From contig JAJVDF010000166.1 in the NCBI GenBank assembly GCA_022410635.1, positions 1,072,381 to 1,136,380 of the forward strand: a stretch of DNA of 64,000 nucleotides, read 5' to 3'. The notes under the pieces were generated by a model. The model was not told where the DNA came from. It saw nothing but the letters and a program-made list of their open reading frames with translations, and made no database searches. The position numbers and the translations under genes were made by a program. Positions 1 to 11,895 of the stretch are shown here, piece after piece. This DNA comes from Tretioscincus oriximinensis. Lineage: Eukaryota > Chordata > Lepidosauria > Squamata > Gymnophthalmidae. Position 1 is the first letter of the stretch, and each line of letters opens with the position of its first letter.

Positions 1-493
1 TTCAATTACTTTTCATTGAATATTGAATGACTTTTCTCTTTCATGGTTCCATGCTAGGTGACATTTGATAGACCAAAGACATTAATGATGTTAGCCATGT
101 AGGAAATGGAAACTATTCAAGTCAGCGGAGCATAATTTTTTCTTTACTCCTTTTAAACCCTGAGATCTTTGTTTCACATGTTAAAATTAAGTTCCTTACG
201 TTGACAGACTAGTAGTCATACATTCTGCTACTACTGCTGCCAAGACTTTACAAGAAACATCCCTCAAAATGTCCCTGTGACAGCATTTTTTATGTCTGGA
301 TAGAGTTTAAATTTAGTGATTCCCATCCAGCAAATTACTGGTATTGTCCATCCACTCCAATGTAACACCTATGACCCGAGGACCTCATTATCACCATCCT
401 GCTGCTAGCTAGGCTATGACAGATGAATCCTGGGTGCAAAGGATGGCGTTTGTACTGTGCACACTGCACTTCACGTAACAACTTCACTGCTCA
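1..493. other. Unique non-coding sequence
   Basis: AT-rich sequence with no gene, RNA gene or clear repeat that I can recognise. It ends where a reverse-strand CR1 LINE fragment begins. Confidence 0.5.
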
Positions 494-1268
494 GAATATA
501 AGAACAGAAGAAGAGCCATACTGAATCGGGCCAGAGCCGATCTAGTCCAGCATTCTGTCTCACACAGAGGCCCACTAGATGCACATGGGCAGCCTGAACA
601 GAAGAAGAAAAATTATGCACCTGTTCATGACTCCCTGCAAATATTGTTTCAGGAGTGCTGCCTGTTGCTCCATCCCAGAGGCAGCATTCAGACAACCATC
701 CTAGTAACCATTTCTACCCTAGATGTCCATAAACCTGTCTAGTCCTATCTTGAAGCTATTCAAGCTGTTAGTTACCTCCACCTCTTCAGGAAGCAAGGCT
801 GATGACCTTGTGGGTGAAAAAACAACCTTCCTTTGCCTGTTCTCATTTTTCTGCCCATCAGTTTCAGGGAATGCTTTCTGATCCTGGTGTTGTATGATAG
901 ATAATTTTTTTTTCTCCATTCACCCTATACATCCCATGCATGATTTTGTACACTTCAATCAGATCACCTCTGAAATGTCATCTTTCAAGGCTGAAGAGGC
1001 CAGACTTTGTAAGGGAGGTGCTCCAGTCCCTTGATCATTTTTTTGCCCTTTTCTGCACCTTCTCTAGTTCCACAATATCCCTCTTGAGTTGTGGTGTCCA
1101 GAACTGAACACAGTATTCCAGATGTGGCCTCACCACAGATTTATAAAGAGGCAAAACAACACTTGCTGACTTGTTTTTGATTTCTTTCGTAATTATCCCC
1201 AACATGGAATTTGCTTTTTTTCCTTCTGCTGCACACTGGATTGACAACTTCATTGAACTGTCCAATGG
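494..1268 (-). mobile_element. CR1 LINE, 5'-truncated 3' end (about 775 bp)
   Basis: This is the 3' end of a CR1-family non-LTR retrotransposon in reverse orientation. The forward-strand left edge is the element's 3' terminus (the reverse complement of a TTCTTCTGTTCTTATATT-type tail). It is followed by the typical 'AGAGCCATACTGRATCRGGCC...CCAGCATTCTGTCTCACAC' 3'-UTR. At about 1050-1265 the reverse strand still reads as the C-terminal part of the CR1 reverse transcriptase, with the family signature RPHLEYCVQFW followed by an LEKVQKR motif. Most of ORF2, including the YADD catalytic region, is missing, as usual for 5'-truncated CR1 copies. The 167- and 74-codon reverse frames here are remnants of it. 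Orientation and family are well supported; the exact 5' break near 1268 is approximate. Confidence 0.
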
Positions 1269-4200
1269 AGGGGGTAAGGAGGGAGGGAGTGGGTGGAGGC
1301 ATGTATAGGAGCAAGGAGGAGGAAGGGCTAGAGCGCTCAGGGAACTGCAAAATATGCAACCAGCCCTGCAGCAATAGAGAAGGGGCAAATGGTAGGTGGA
1401 AGATGCCACCAGAAGCCGCAGCTCTGACCCTGAATGCAAGGGGTCCAAGACAGCATCCTGGATTACCAAGCAGCCCACTGTATGGATGGCACTGCCTGCT
1501 CCACACAGAGAATGTCCAAGAAAAGATGGCTTAACCATTTATCCTCCCAGTTGGCTAGCTGTTGTCAGTGGGCATCTTCAAATTCAGTAAAACAACAAAG
1601 ACAAAAAGGCATGCACCAGCTTCACAAGATGCAGCAAGACTACAATTCACATGCTGGAATATTAGAACTACGCTAGACCTTGGACAGCATCAATTTTTTT
1701 TACTGTAGTCAATGTGGTCGGAACTTTATATCCCACATTCTCCTCAATAGCCATCAACAAGTTTATATCAGATGTGGACATCCCCCTTCATAAGAATGTT
1801 CATGAAGCTAAGCCATGATGCTCATCTAGCAAGACAAGCTGTGTATGCAATGTTTATCAGATATGATCAAGTCTTTTTGTGCTACTGGGAGAAGAATACT
1901 TGAAGGTCTTATATTAAGGAAGCGCACTAGTCAGCCGGTTGAAGAACTGCATAGTGCTAGTAATGAACAAATGTCAAAATGTTGATGTTGTGGATGTAAT
2001 GAGGAAATGATTATATGTTTGTTATTTGTTATCCATAACAAAATCCTGGAATGTTTGGTAGGGAGAGAAAGCATGGTCACATTGCCTGTTGGAAAACTGT
2101 GTGGATAAACTAGAAGATGAGGCATGAAAAAATAACAGAACCACAGACAAGATGAAGGAAGCAGTAAACATGTTTAGAGATCAGAGAGATCAGGAATGTA
2201 ACAGAGAGCCAGTGCCTGAAGTTGGACAAAGTTTGATTCAATTAAGTCTCAACCAAACTACATTCAAGAAAAAAAAATATTTGTATTCCTAAAATACTAG
2301 AGAGCAATAGCAACACCAATGCACCAAGGACAGAAAAAGACTAACATTTTATTTTCATTTGCTGATTGTTTGTAATAGTCCAGTTATCACATGTCCTCTA
2401 TTGCCATGCCAGAAAGAAACCTGATGTGTTTTTTTTTTACAAAACTATGTCACATGGACACAGCTAAAATCTAGTGCAGAAACAGCCCAAGAAAGGGGAG
2501 CAATGCTGGTTCTGGAGAACTGAGATCATCAAATAATTTGTTGTGTTTCTCTGGTCCTCCTGCCTTCTTTTGATTCACATTTTCAGCATCCCTTTTTAGA
2601 GTTAGGGTTACCAAAAAGAAAGGACGAGTGCTGTATCTTCCATGGTTGTGGAGGCAATAAAAGAAAACAAATACCAAAAAATAAAGAAAATATGGACACA
2701 AATACTATCATACTGCAAACAGCCTGTCGTGTTTCTATTTTTATACATGTCACATAGATTTGTCATTTGCAAAATAAATAACTAAAACAACCAAACCATC
2801 ACCTCAACATGCATTCTTAGTACCAGTGTCAACATGTCTCTTATTAGAGATGTTTTGCACGGAGAGGACATTTCAGTGTTTCGTGTATTTATCACCTTTG
2901 TTAGTGCACCCTCATGGATTTTCTACTCTCAGTTCTAAAATGTCACCAGTACACAAAGTCAGTCTTCCAAAATTTCCTATACTCAGCATTCAATAAAAGA
3001 ATGTCCTGTTTGGCTTGTGAGATGATTTTGGGGAGGTATGAAGCCTATTTTGATTACATCTTATTGAGTAATGAAAAATTGGCAGGACTAACCTTTTCAG
3101 TATTTTCTCTAGTAAACTCTTCTGGTTTCTCCAAAACAAACAAGGAAGAGAGCTATTTCAACTTGCACTTATGCTGCCACTGTTTGAGTGCTCCTCTCTT
3201 GCAGAGAGAATAATGGTTAGTCAGGCTTTTGAACTTTTATAACCCTTGGGTATTGCCAGGATTTACAATAAATCTCTATCCCTATACACTGATTATGTTT
3301 AGATATGTTCTTGCCAATTTAATCTTCACTGAGTTTGTTGATCAAACATCTTCTGTTTACATTTTGCTATTTTTCTGTACAAGTCTTTTGTATTAGTTAT
3401 CTGAAGAGAAGTCTTTATCTGTGTATGATCCCGCTGCTTGTTAGTTCCCCTTCCTTTTTTTCTGACTAGCCCATATGCAAGAGATATTTAGTTATGCACT
3501 AAATCCACTTGGAAGTCACATTTCTGTTACGTTTCTCTCACCAAACTGTTATATAAATCAGCAGATTGAGGTTTTTAAAGCTGATTATCTGTATATTAGT
3601 TTTTTTGGAAAATCCAGTGTGAAATTGGTACATAGGGTTGTTGCTAAAAGTCTTCAATACATGGATAGCTTTGATGAGAATTTGTGAAGGTGAGAGGCAA
3701 AGGAATCTGATAATGACAGCAGAATATCCAATAGCAAAAATAAGACTTTTTATTATAAATCAAAGGCAGTACTTCATTCAAAGGGATGGATTGTTCAACA
3801 ACAATAAATGGAAATTGTGGATGATTTACACTGATCAGCATACCTGACCAGCAAGTGTCCCAGGGCTTTATCTAGACATTGCTTTCATATGCCGCTATAT
3901 TTGAATATTGTGGAAAACTGGTTTGATCTAAATGTGCATTCTCCAAGGTCTTTTTTAAACTAAACCAGCATGCAAAAGGGAGACTTCATTGTTAGTCCAG
4001 TATATCAGCCAATGTCGAAGCTTTCCAAGTTTCAACTTTTCTCTAGGTTGCAAAACGTTCCTTAGGTCATCAAGAAATATTTGTGCATCGCATCATCCAG
4101 AAGATGTAGCATGACAATCCTTGGTTCAGTTTGAGCTATTGAAAATTGAACTATGTGTGTACATCTCTACAGGTGAATATTTGCACTTGGCAATGTGACT

Positions 4201-4849
4201 GAGCTTTAGGATAATGAGTTATAGATGTGTTTGTGACTATTCAAGCTCAGCATCATGTTTACTACCTGTTTACTGTCCCATTAAATTAAGAGCAGCCTAA
4301 TGGAGTCATGATTAGAGTTCCTATACTTCTAATAGTTATGGTAATGAGAGAATTTGAGGAAGCATAGCTTGCAACACATATAATACTTGGAAAAAGAGTT
4401 TTATCTATGAAACAATCCCCTGATAAAACTGTTTATTGCTGTACTCCAAGAGAGTTAAAGTAGAATCCATGTTTTGTTTTTTAAAGGCTAAATATCTGTA
4501 CAGTCTGTCAACTGACCCACCACCACCTTTTGAAATTCTCTTTGACTTAAAACAGTTTAAAGAATAAATGTCAGTTATTTATATTCTTTTCAGCAAGACC
4601 ATTTCCTTTCTCACTGCAAACAACTGAAATGATAGTTTTAGCCAACATTATGGCCCTTAAAAAGACCTCAACATCAACACGTCTTTTTAAAATTGCTTAC
4701 AAGCTGAGATCCTTCAAGGGTAGAGAAATATACTTTGATTACCTTGTAGAGTAAACATTTGGAAAGTCTTTGCTTATTGGGAAATGACTTGAAGCAATTA
4801 ACTGTTAGCTACACTGTTAAGATTAAGCAAATGGCATTTTGTTCGTAAA
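1269..4849. other. Unique AT-rich non-coding sequence
   Basis: About 3.6 kb without a recognisable gene or mobile element. Short open frames occur on both strands (for example 2914-3213 forward and 2471-2701 reverse). They lack domains and splice context and look like chance frames in AT-rich DNA. A purine-rich GGAGGG stretch sits at about 1265-1325, directly beside the CR1 truncation point. Confidence 0.
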
Positions 4850-4985
4850 TACCCAGCTAATGAGGTCTTCAGTGTCATTTAATGGAACAGCTGCAGCTTT
4901 CTTCCAGCTGTTCCTCACATTTAGAATGCAGTTCTAGTCAAGCCTTAAGGGTAATGAGCTTAATATTATCTATGACACTTACTCA
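4850..4985. promoter_or_regulatory. Candidate conserved non-coding element
   Basis: This is a repeat-free stretch with two CAGCTG E-boxes about 20 bp apart (4890-4912), flanked by several TAAT homeodomain cores. The composition resembles developmental enhancers, but this is an impression from motif density only. No conservation data were available. It could equally be ordinary unique sequence. Confidence 0.
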
Positions 4986-5740
4986 AAATATTTCATGACC
5001 TTCCCACTTGCCTAACCATCCACTTTCATTAAAGCAGTTCCAGCTATTCATTTTTCAATTTGTTTAAAATAAAAATAACCACAGGTAAAACAACCACAGA
5101 AAGACATCCATGGTGATGTAGCAATGACATGAGCAGCACTATTTAATGTTTTCTGGTTTAAAGAAGACTTCTATAAAAACTATTATAACTAGTATTGCAT
5201 GGACATACCTCAATAAGAATAGGTTTTGTTACCTATTTTCTGGAAGCAATGGAAATTTGTAAGTACAATTTTCTCCAGCATATCTGTGTGTAGAGGCCTG
5301 GGGTACAAACATCTCTGTTAGGATATCTTAAATGGACCTTATACCAAGAAGATCTCATAGCACCTTAGAGCTAAGAAAAAAGATAGCGTACATTTTCATG
5401 GACTGTTTCTCCTAATTCTTCAGTCTCATTGTATCTGAAAATGTAGGCTTACTCTGCAGAAATACACATTAAGAAGCAGCTCAAAAGTGACTTTGAGATA
5501 ATAGCATGTGGACATTAGTATAAGTGATTGAAAATGCATTTCTGCCATTTAATGTGAGCTAGAGATTGTGGATGCTAGCTCCTCTAATCTGCATTTAATC
5601 TGCTTCTTTATGCTGCATCTGGATGTAGTCTTAGTCAATTAGTATTCAAACTACCAACTTTTTGTTAGTCTCTAAAACCCTATCTACAACTAAGGGTGCA
5701 GACATACTTATCTCTTCCTCTGTGTTATTCTTATTGGGTA
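4986..5740. other. Unique non-coding sequence
   Basis: No gene, RNA or clear repeat seen. The region leads directly into the forward CR1 fragment at 5741. Confidence 0.
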
Positions 5741-5947
5741 CTAGGATGGATGTCTGGATGTTGCCTCTGAGGTGGAGCAACAGGCAGGACTCCTGAAATG
5801 CCATTTGCATGGAGTTACGAAAAGCTACATATTTTGCTTTCCTCTGTTCGGACTGCCCAGGTGCATCTGGTAGGCTTCTGTGTAGGACAGAATGCTGGAC
5901 TAGATGGGCTGTGGCCTGATCCAGTATGGCTCTTCTTATGTTCTTAT
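5741..5947 (+). mobile_element. CR1 LINE 3'-UTR fragment
   Basis: This forward-strand CR1 3' end of about 207 bp begins at a GGATGGATGTCTGGATGTTGC block. It continues through the 'GAGCAACAGGCAGGACTCCTG' and 'AATGCTGGACTAGATGGGC' segments and finishes with the TTCTTATGTTCTTATG terminal repeat typical of CR1. The same blocks appear at 28.6-28.8 kb (forward) and at 0.5-0.7 kb (reverse). It holds only 3'-UTR and no coding sequence. The reverse 111-codon frame over it is a chance antisense frame. Confidence 0.
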
Positions 5948-7428
5948 GCGTGATGTTCCTCTTCTTTCCTCTTCGGGCCATATGTTAATGGAGGATTCGA
6001 TAACATTCGCTATGCATCTTAAGGAGATCTATAATAGGAAAGAATCTTGTATTGCAGATTGTTTTTGGATGCATAGTGAAAGCTAGCAAACCTCCATTGA
6101 AAGCTTCCTGCAGCCCTCTTGTGTGTCCTCCCTTGCGATGATATGAACAGTGCAAGGGGAGATCAGCCAACAGGACTGCAGAATCAGAGCTGGCACAGAT
6201 AATTTCTTTGCACGTCTTCTCTTGGTATGCACCAGCTCTGTGCATCTTCCCCCTTTTTTCCCTACCAAAATCCACAGATGCTAATTGGCTGTGGATTTAT
6301 CATCTCTCCCTCCCCCCCCTCGGCCTCGAGTGCACATACCCTGTTTCATTCCAGAATATATCTTGTAAAGAAGCAGAGAAAACAATGTCTGCATCAAGAT
6401 CTTAAACTTCTAAATATTCCCGAATAGTTCTCAATAGATTATTGGCTTCTCCGACAGGGATTTCACATATTCTTTAGTAAATACCGAAGGACAAATTGTA
6501 CAATCACTTTGTTTTTGAACTGCACCTAACGTGTGTTTCTGTGTTCCTTGTGAACAGGGACACAATTATTTGCAGAACACAAGAAAAATATTTCTGTCTT
6601 GATCTCACATGTTAAAATACAATATACAACTGACAAACAAGATTTATTTCCTTAAAGAACCTGATTCTCCATTGGAGAGCTTATTAATAATGTCAACATG
6701 GTAGTAAGAAATATTGATACGTAAAAGTTGTTACTAAATAACAGGGCATTATCTACCATACTTCACTATTAATAGCACTAAAAGGAAGAGTATTTTATTT
6801 CTTCATATATACATAATATATCATATTATCTCTCTCATCAGAATCAAACACCAACTTTCATAACTACTGTACTTACCAAATGTTAATGGCTTTTTTAATC
6901 CAACCAATCCCATGCCAGAATGCCAGGTTGTAAAAATAAAACACATCCAGGCTCACTTAACTGAGAGCTAAAAATCAAAGGAGAAAGTGCTTGTCTATTT
7001 TTAGATTTGGCATTTCCACTGGATTATTAACAAAAGCATCATTCTGAAGCCTCTTGTAATTAATGTTTTGTTTAAAAAAATGTTTTAAATCTTTTTTTCA
7101 GTATGGCCACTGTGTTATCATCATTGAAATTCCACATATCTGTTCGGATATTTTACTGACACTGTTTTGTTTTTGTTTTGCTGTAGTTCTTATGCTAGTA
7201 AGAAACAATTTACACCAGTCCTGACCCATGACCGCTCCAAGTATGAACAAAAAATAGGAGTTACTTAGATGTTTGATGTAAAGACTGCTTATGTCAATAT
7301 AGGTGTTAAAATATTAACAGATATATTGCCTGTTGGTATTGGTGTGATCTTTTATCAATAAACGCTAACGTGCTACTACAAGGAAAACCTTCACGTTCAT
7401 GAACCTGATCTGAGAATGATGATTAAAT
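5948..7428. other. Non-coding sequence, no clear repeat
   Basis: No gene is recognisable. Around 6010-6075 a short imperfect inverted motif (CTATGCATCTT...GATGCATAG) and mutually overlapping small frames on both strands are seen. None has protein-family features. The rest is AT-rich unique sequence. Confidence 0.
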
Positions 7429-7550
7429 AGTGGTAGTAGTAGTAGCAGTAGAAGTAATAATAAAATAATAAAAATAAAATTATGTGCATTTTCACAATGT
7501 TGTTCACTTGTTTTCTGAAATTGCACGACTACTCCATAATGGTTGCTGAA
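7429..7550 (-). repeat. Retroposon fragment with triplet-repeat tail (copy 1)
   Basis: A GTA/ATA-type triplet tract (7429-7475) is joined to a segment of about 70 bp. That segment includes 'AATTATGTGC', 'TTCACTTGTTTTCTGA' and 'GACTACTCCATAATGG'-type blocks. The same segment, joined to AAG/AAT/AAC triplets in the same order, recurs at about 40.85-41.02 kb. Read on the reverse strand, a body followed by an (ATT)n-like tail is the arrangement expected for a SINE or LINE 3' end. I do not recognise the family. Orientation is inferred from the tail only. Confidence 0.
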
Positions 7551-8617
7551 AGCAAGCAATTCTATGAATGGTGAGGCCTGAAATTTTGTTTACTTTCCGT
7601 GAACTAATTTCAGATGTTAAGTAAAGAAATAGAAAAAACTGAAAGAATGTAAAACAGAAATAATGAATATTTCCTAACTTTTGCGATGACCGTATGCTAG
7701 ATTTAGACAATGGAATTTTTTACTGGACATTTTGAGTCTTGGGCCAGATCTACACAAATGAAAATAGCAGCTCAAACACTACTAAAAAGTACTAGTCTGT
7801 TGGCACTAGTAATTAAAAACTATTGAATAAACGTTTTCAAGAATTCAGTACATGTAAGAAATTGTAGTGCCTGGAAGATATCTGTTCTAAGCTGCAATTA
7901 TTTCACTACTTTTTGCTGTTTCAGGATTACAGAAACACTTTGAGACTAGCACTTTAAAATAGCACATGAAATCTTCATCGTTTTATATTAGTGGTTCAAT
8001 CCAAATTTCAAATCTACATTGTTGTATAGATAAGAATACAGAATAGTTTTTGGGTATCTAAAACAAGAATGAGACAAATGTGTAAAGAATAAATTTATTT
8101 ATGAGGAAAAGTTTTCAAATGTTTGAAATATTATCAGGCCCAAAGATAGGTATTCTAACACTGTGTCTGTGATGGGTGATCAAACAGCATTAAAATATAA
8201 TTCCATTTCAATGATTTGTAGACAAGATGCCCAAGGCTAACTGAGAGGGAAGTACATGGCAAAAGGAAGTCAGTTAATTCATTGTGAGTAGACTACTTAG
8301 TGTTATATGAGGAGAAAAAGGTTAAAATAGGAAAAGAAATCACAATAACAGCATAAACTATTGCTGAACAAGTCAAGAAAATAACAAAGAATGATAAAGG
8401 ACATTTCTTTGTGAAATATTTGCATTTATTTCAATTCAAATAACTGTCCAAAAACGGAAGGAGAAAAGATAGTTTAGGAGTGATAGAAAGGCAATGCTAT
8501 ATAAGAAATATACATTTTTTTCAGAATCTGAGAATCTGAGCCCCTCTGTTGGATATGATATATATATTCCGTGCATAGTTTCAGAAGGTAAGGACTAATA
8601 ATATCTGTTTCAAAGGA
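7551..8617. other. Unique AT-rich non-coding sequence
   Basis: No gene or clear element recognised. Confidence 0.
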
Positions 8618-8650
8618 ACAACAGCAGCAGTAGCAGCAACAACAACAAAA
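8618..8650. repeat. CAG/CAA simple repeat
   Basis: A short imperfect run of CAG and CAA triplets. It produces a cysteine-rich chance frame on the reverse strand. Confidence 0.
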
Positions 8651-8844
8651 CGCAGACATTAAAATGATCAAACAATATAAGTAATATAATATAAAATGTG
8701 TATCAAACAAAACACCATAGTACATTTTCAATAGTTTTTAAGTGCAGCCAATGTGAAATCAGATCTTAGACCACCCACTCAATGCTAGTACCAAGGGAAA
8801 CGGAGATAAGTGCACAAGAAATTTTCAAAGTCCATGAGAAGTTT

Positions 8845-9056
8845 GCATTTTTTAAATTTTTTTACTCCGGGGAGGGTGCCTTCAGGAGCTGACCCCGGGT
8901 TGCCAGAGCCCCCTAATGGGTGGTGCAGTGGTTTTTCTATTTTCTTTTATTTTCCTCAGCAAAAAACAGGGAAATTTCTGCCTCCTTGGAAGGTGTGGTA
9001 GACACACCAAAACCGGGTACCTTCCCCCCCCCAAAATGGGTGATTTGGTCAGCCTA
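8845..9056. mobile_element. Diverged hAT-like MITE related to the 16.6-kb element
   Basis: The right half (about 8930-9056) parallels the right half of the foldback MITE at 16618-16830. It has a 'TATTTTC...CCTCAGC-AAAAA' block, a pyrimidine-rich 'CTGCCTCC' block, a C-run, and the terminus TTGGTCAGCCTA against CTGGTCAGCCTA there. The left half carries 'TTTTTACTCCGG', also an internal block of that element. The left terminal repeat is not clear and I found no 8-bp target duplication. This copy is therefore old, rearranged or truncated. The left limit is approximate. Confidence 0.
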
Positions 9057-9388
9057 TGTTAGGAGGATACAAATCTAGAACTGAATTTCTGATAACAGTT
9101 TGTAAACCCTAGGAAAATTTGTATTATGTGTAGATGTAGAAAGATGTCCCAGGTCAAACATGACTGTCACTTCATTAGTGTTCATCATATGACTGGACAT
9201 AATTTAGTAGCCAGAGAAACTCACCTTAGGTGGATAGAATCCACATTTGACAATGGGGCATAGAGCGTTTGCTCTCTATTTGGAATCATGGAGACAAGGT
9301 GAGTTTGTGAAGCCATACCTGAATTACACATAATCACAATAACAAGATAAGTAATCAAGAAAATAACAGTCATGTCTCTAAAAGTATA

Positions 9389-9582
9389 GCAAAGTGACTA
9401 ATAGCACTTAAATACTAACATTGGAAAATTGGTGGCATCAGCTTTTGTAGACACTTCTACTTCTTCATGAGCATCTGAAGAAGTAGATGTGTTTACAAAA
9501 GCTTATGACACCTAAGTGCACCTCTAAGTGCTACTAGCCTCTTTGCTGGAATTTCTACTAGGTAGTTATTTCTCTGAAATTG
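9389..9582. mobile_element. Foldback retroposon-like element with 12-bp TSD
   Basis: Two inverted arms share a core that reads AGCTTTTGTAGACA...CTACTTCTTCA. They meet near 9468-9473, so the element is a head-to-head dimer. It is flanked by the direct repeat TCTAAAAGTATA at 9377-9388 and 9583-9594. The left arm stops at GCAAAG. The right arm runs further, through 'CTTTGCTGGAATTTCTACTAG' to 'TTTCTCTGAAA'. The same asymmetric arrangement occurs in the larger copy at 62260-62689, and single arms occur at 17486 and 45627. The family is not one I can name. The 12-bp duplication argues against a simple hAT transposon. Confidence 0.
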
Positions 9583-11224
9583 TCTAAAAGTATAATCATT
9601 GTGAAACAATAGTGATGCTAAAAGGGACTTGAATGTGCTATATCCCATATTAAAAGAAGTCTTCTATTTATCACTCTTATACCAAGGATTTGAGACAAGG
9701 ATCCTGGAGATTAGGTTTTGTAAAGATTTTCACTTGTTTTCAGAGCTCTAATGAATCATTGATGAAAGCGACAAATCTTGTCTAGCATACCGCAATCAGT
9801 CCCAGACCACCATTTTTTCTTTTCTTTTTTTTGTAATAAATGGAATACGACAGCCATAGTGCAGGCGGAGAAGGTATACATAAAATGTGTAGCATGGTTT
9901 TATCTTGAAAGTCTATCAGTGCTTTCAATGTCCCTACTTAATTCATTGCTACACAAAGTGTGCCTTAACTCATTCTATGTAAGGTAAAAATATTCATATG
10001 CCATTTTGATACTTTGATTATGTGGATTACTCCAGCTGCAGAGTTCCATCAGCTAGAGCAATTCATGATTTACACTTGGGCAGCTTTTGCATCAGCTGTG
10101 AAGCTCATGAACCTTCAAAACTTTTTCAGAATCTCTTGAGGATTCATTTTTGCAGTACATTTTACTATACCACCCAAATGGCTAATCCTGGTAACTCAGA
10201 ACATAGATTATGAGCCTTCTGTTTTTTATCTATGGTCCAGTTTTGGAGACATGAAGCTGGTAGGCTGCCACATTTTTTAAAAAGGATCTATTATTAATAT
10301 AGGGTTTGTTAGCTGCTTGAACTGTGTGGCTGCAGTATGTCAGCAAGGATGGAGGTTGTCTTATACCAGCATGCAGATTGCTTGCCTTACTTTAAGAAAT
10401 CTTTAAGAAAGTGCAAAAAGTCTGGAAAACTACATCTGAATGTATATATACAGTAGTATACCAAGTAAGAAATAGAAAAAAGCAACATACCTGGCACATA
10501 AAATAAATTTGACAAAGAGCTGCACAGTATTCATATTTGAAAGAAATGTGCAGCTCAACAACTTTTTTGCCCCCTCGGGAAAGAAAAGGAAGATTTGCCA
10601 TAATTATGCATGACAACGTACAATAGAAGGAATAAAATAGGATTACAAAATTGTTGTTCAGGTACAAATGTTGCCAGAGGATTATAAATGAGAAGAAATG
10701 GGTTCCCTTGTCTCCCTCACACTCCTTTCTTAAAATAGGTTACTCCCATGACGAAAGAAATAACACATTTGCTAAAGCAGATCAGGGTTTAAGACCACTG
10801 GGAGACTTTGCAAGAATGAAAAGGAATTATTAGCTATTATGATAAAAGTAATCTGTATAATAAAAGCCTATTATAGGCTTTCAGAACGGTGTCAAGGGAA
10901 CAATGTGTATGTCTAGTAGTAGAAAGAGAAGAGACAAATATGGCATATATTTATAGATTAATAACAAATATTGAAGAGTAGGAGATGGAATATCGTAGTG
11001 CTGTCAGGAAAGATGGTTACATATTTTCAGAATAGTGCAATAAGTTTCTCAATGATTTCATCAATGGTATAGCAGGAAATGAAACAGGTATTAAATAGGT
11101 CTGGAAAAGTAAAAAAAAAAAAAAGCAATGTAATAAGGATGCATGAAATTTCTTACAAAGCAGCCAAAGGATCATTATGGTATGCTGCAGGCAAGGGGTA
11201 TCTTGACATGACACAGCAAGACGT
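9583..11224. other. Unique AT-rich non-coding sequence
   Basis: The left 12 bp are the right target duplication of the foldback element. No gene or clear repeat is seen after that. Short frames at 10022-10213 and 10392-10667 have no recognisable family features. Confidence 0.
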
Positions 11225-11895
11225 TAACCATTCAGAACATTTATTGACAGCATAGTTCAAAGATCATAAAGGTTGTATACTAAACAATGTTACCATATAT
11301 CAGTAATTAAAGTGGAATAATATTAGGCCATGGCTAAATAAAGTCAGTAGGAGTGTGTTAAGGTCCAGCTTCTTGGCTGACTGTCCCTGCAACCCATGTT
11401 GTGCAGCAACCTTGGGGCTGTCCTAAGGGACACCTGCCATGCCTATCACAGGCGGGCCAACACCAGGCACGGTTTGCATCTAATGCGAGCCCTGCTCAGC
11501 CCATTGCTGGGCAGAACCATAACACTTGGCACAGTTCACCTTGCACATTGGCGGAACCATTCTGCTCACCCATGTGAGCCCCGCCCAGACCATGCTGATG
11601 GGATAGTCTGGGGATATCATAACCTTGACCAGTGACTATCCCTTCCGGCCAGCCAAGATGCTCACCTGCTGCACTGAGCCATGACAATAAGAGAGGGAAG
11701 GGTGAGTGGGATGCTTCATCTCTCATCAGCATCAACTCCACTACACTGTGCCCTTTTATCAGGCCTGCAGCCGTGCCATCAGTGCGCTGATGGCAGGCTG
11801 CCGCGCCGCCACATCCCCACATCCAGCAGTGCAATAGGAGCATGGCTGGTGGCCGATTGGTCAAGCCCCACCTGCCCACAATGCTCACCTGCCTA
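11225..11895 (-). mobile_element. Unclassified GC-rich retroelement 3' region (copy 1)
   Basis: This is an island of clearly higher GC (about 11345-11895) in AT-rich surroundings. It is followed on its low-coordinate side by 'AGTGGAATAATATTAGGCCATGGCT' (about 11310-11335) and CATTTATTG (11239-11247). Read on the reverse strand, the order is a GC-rich body, then AGCCATGGCCTA, TTATTCCACTTTAA and CAATAAATG, a possible polyadenylation signal. The same series recurs on the reverse strand at 19.17-19.40 kb. This fits the 3' part of a retroelement (LTR or LINE). No reverse transcriptase motif is visible in the 130-codon reverse frame, so the class is open. Confidence 0.

Noticed and set aside
1035..1538. 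167-codon reverse frame as a host gene
   Set aside because: Its CR1 part is the C-terminal end of a LINE reverse transcriptase and the rest runs into unrelated purine-rich sequence. There is no catalytic region.
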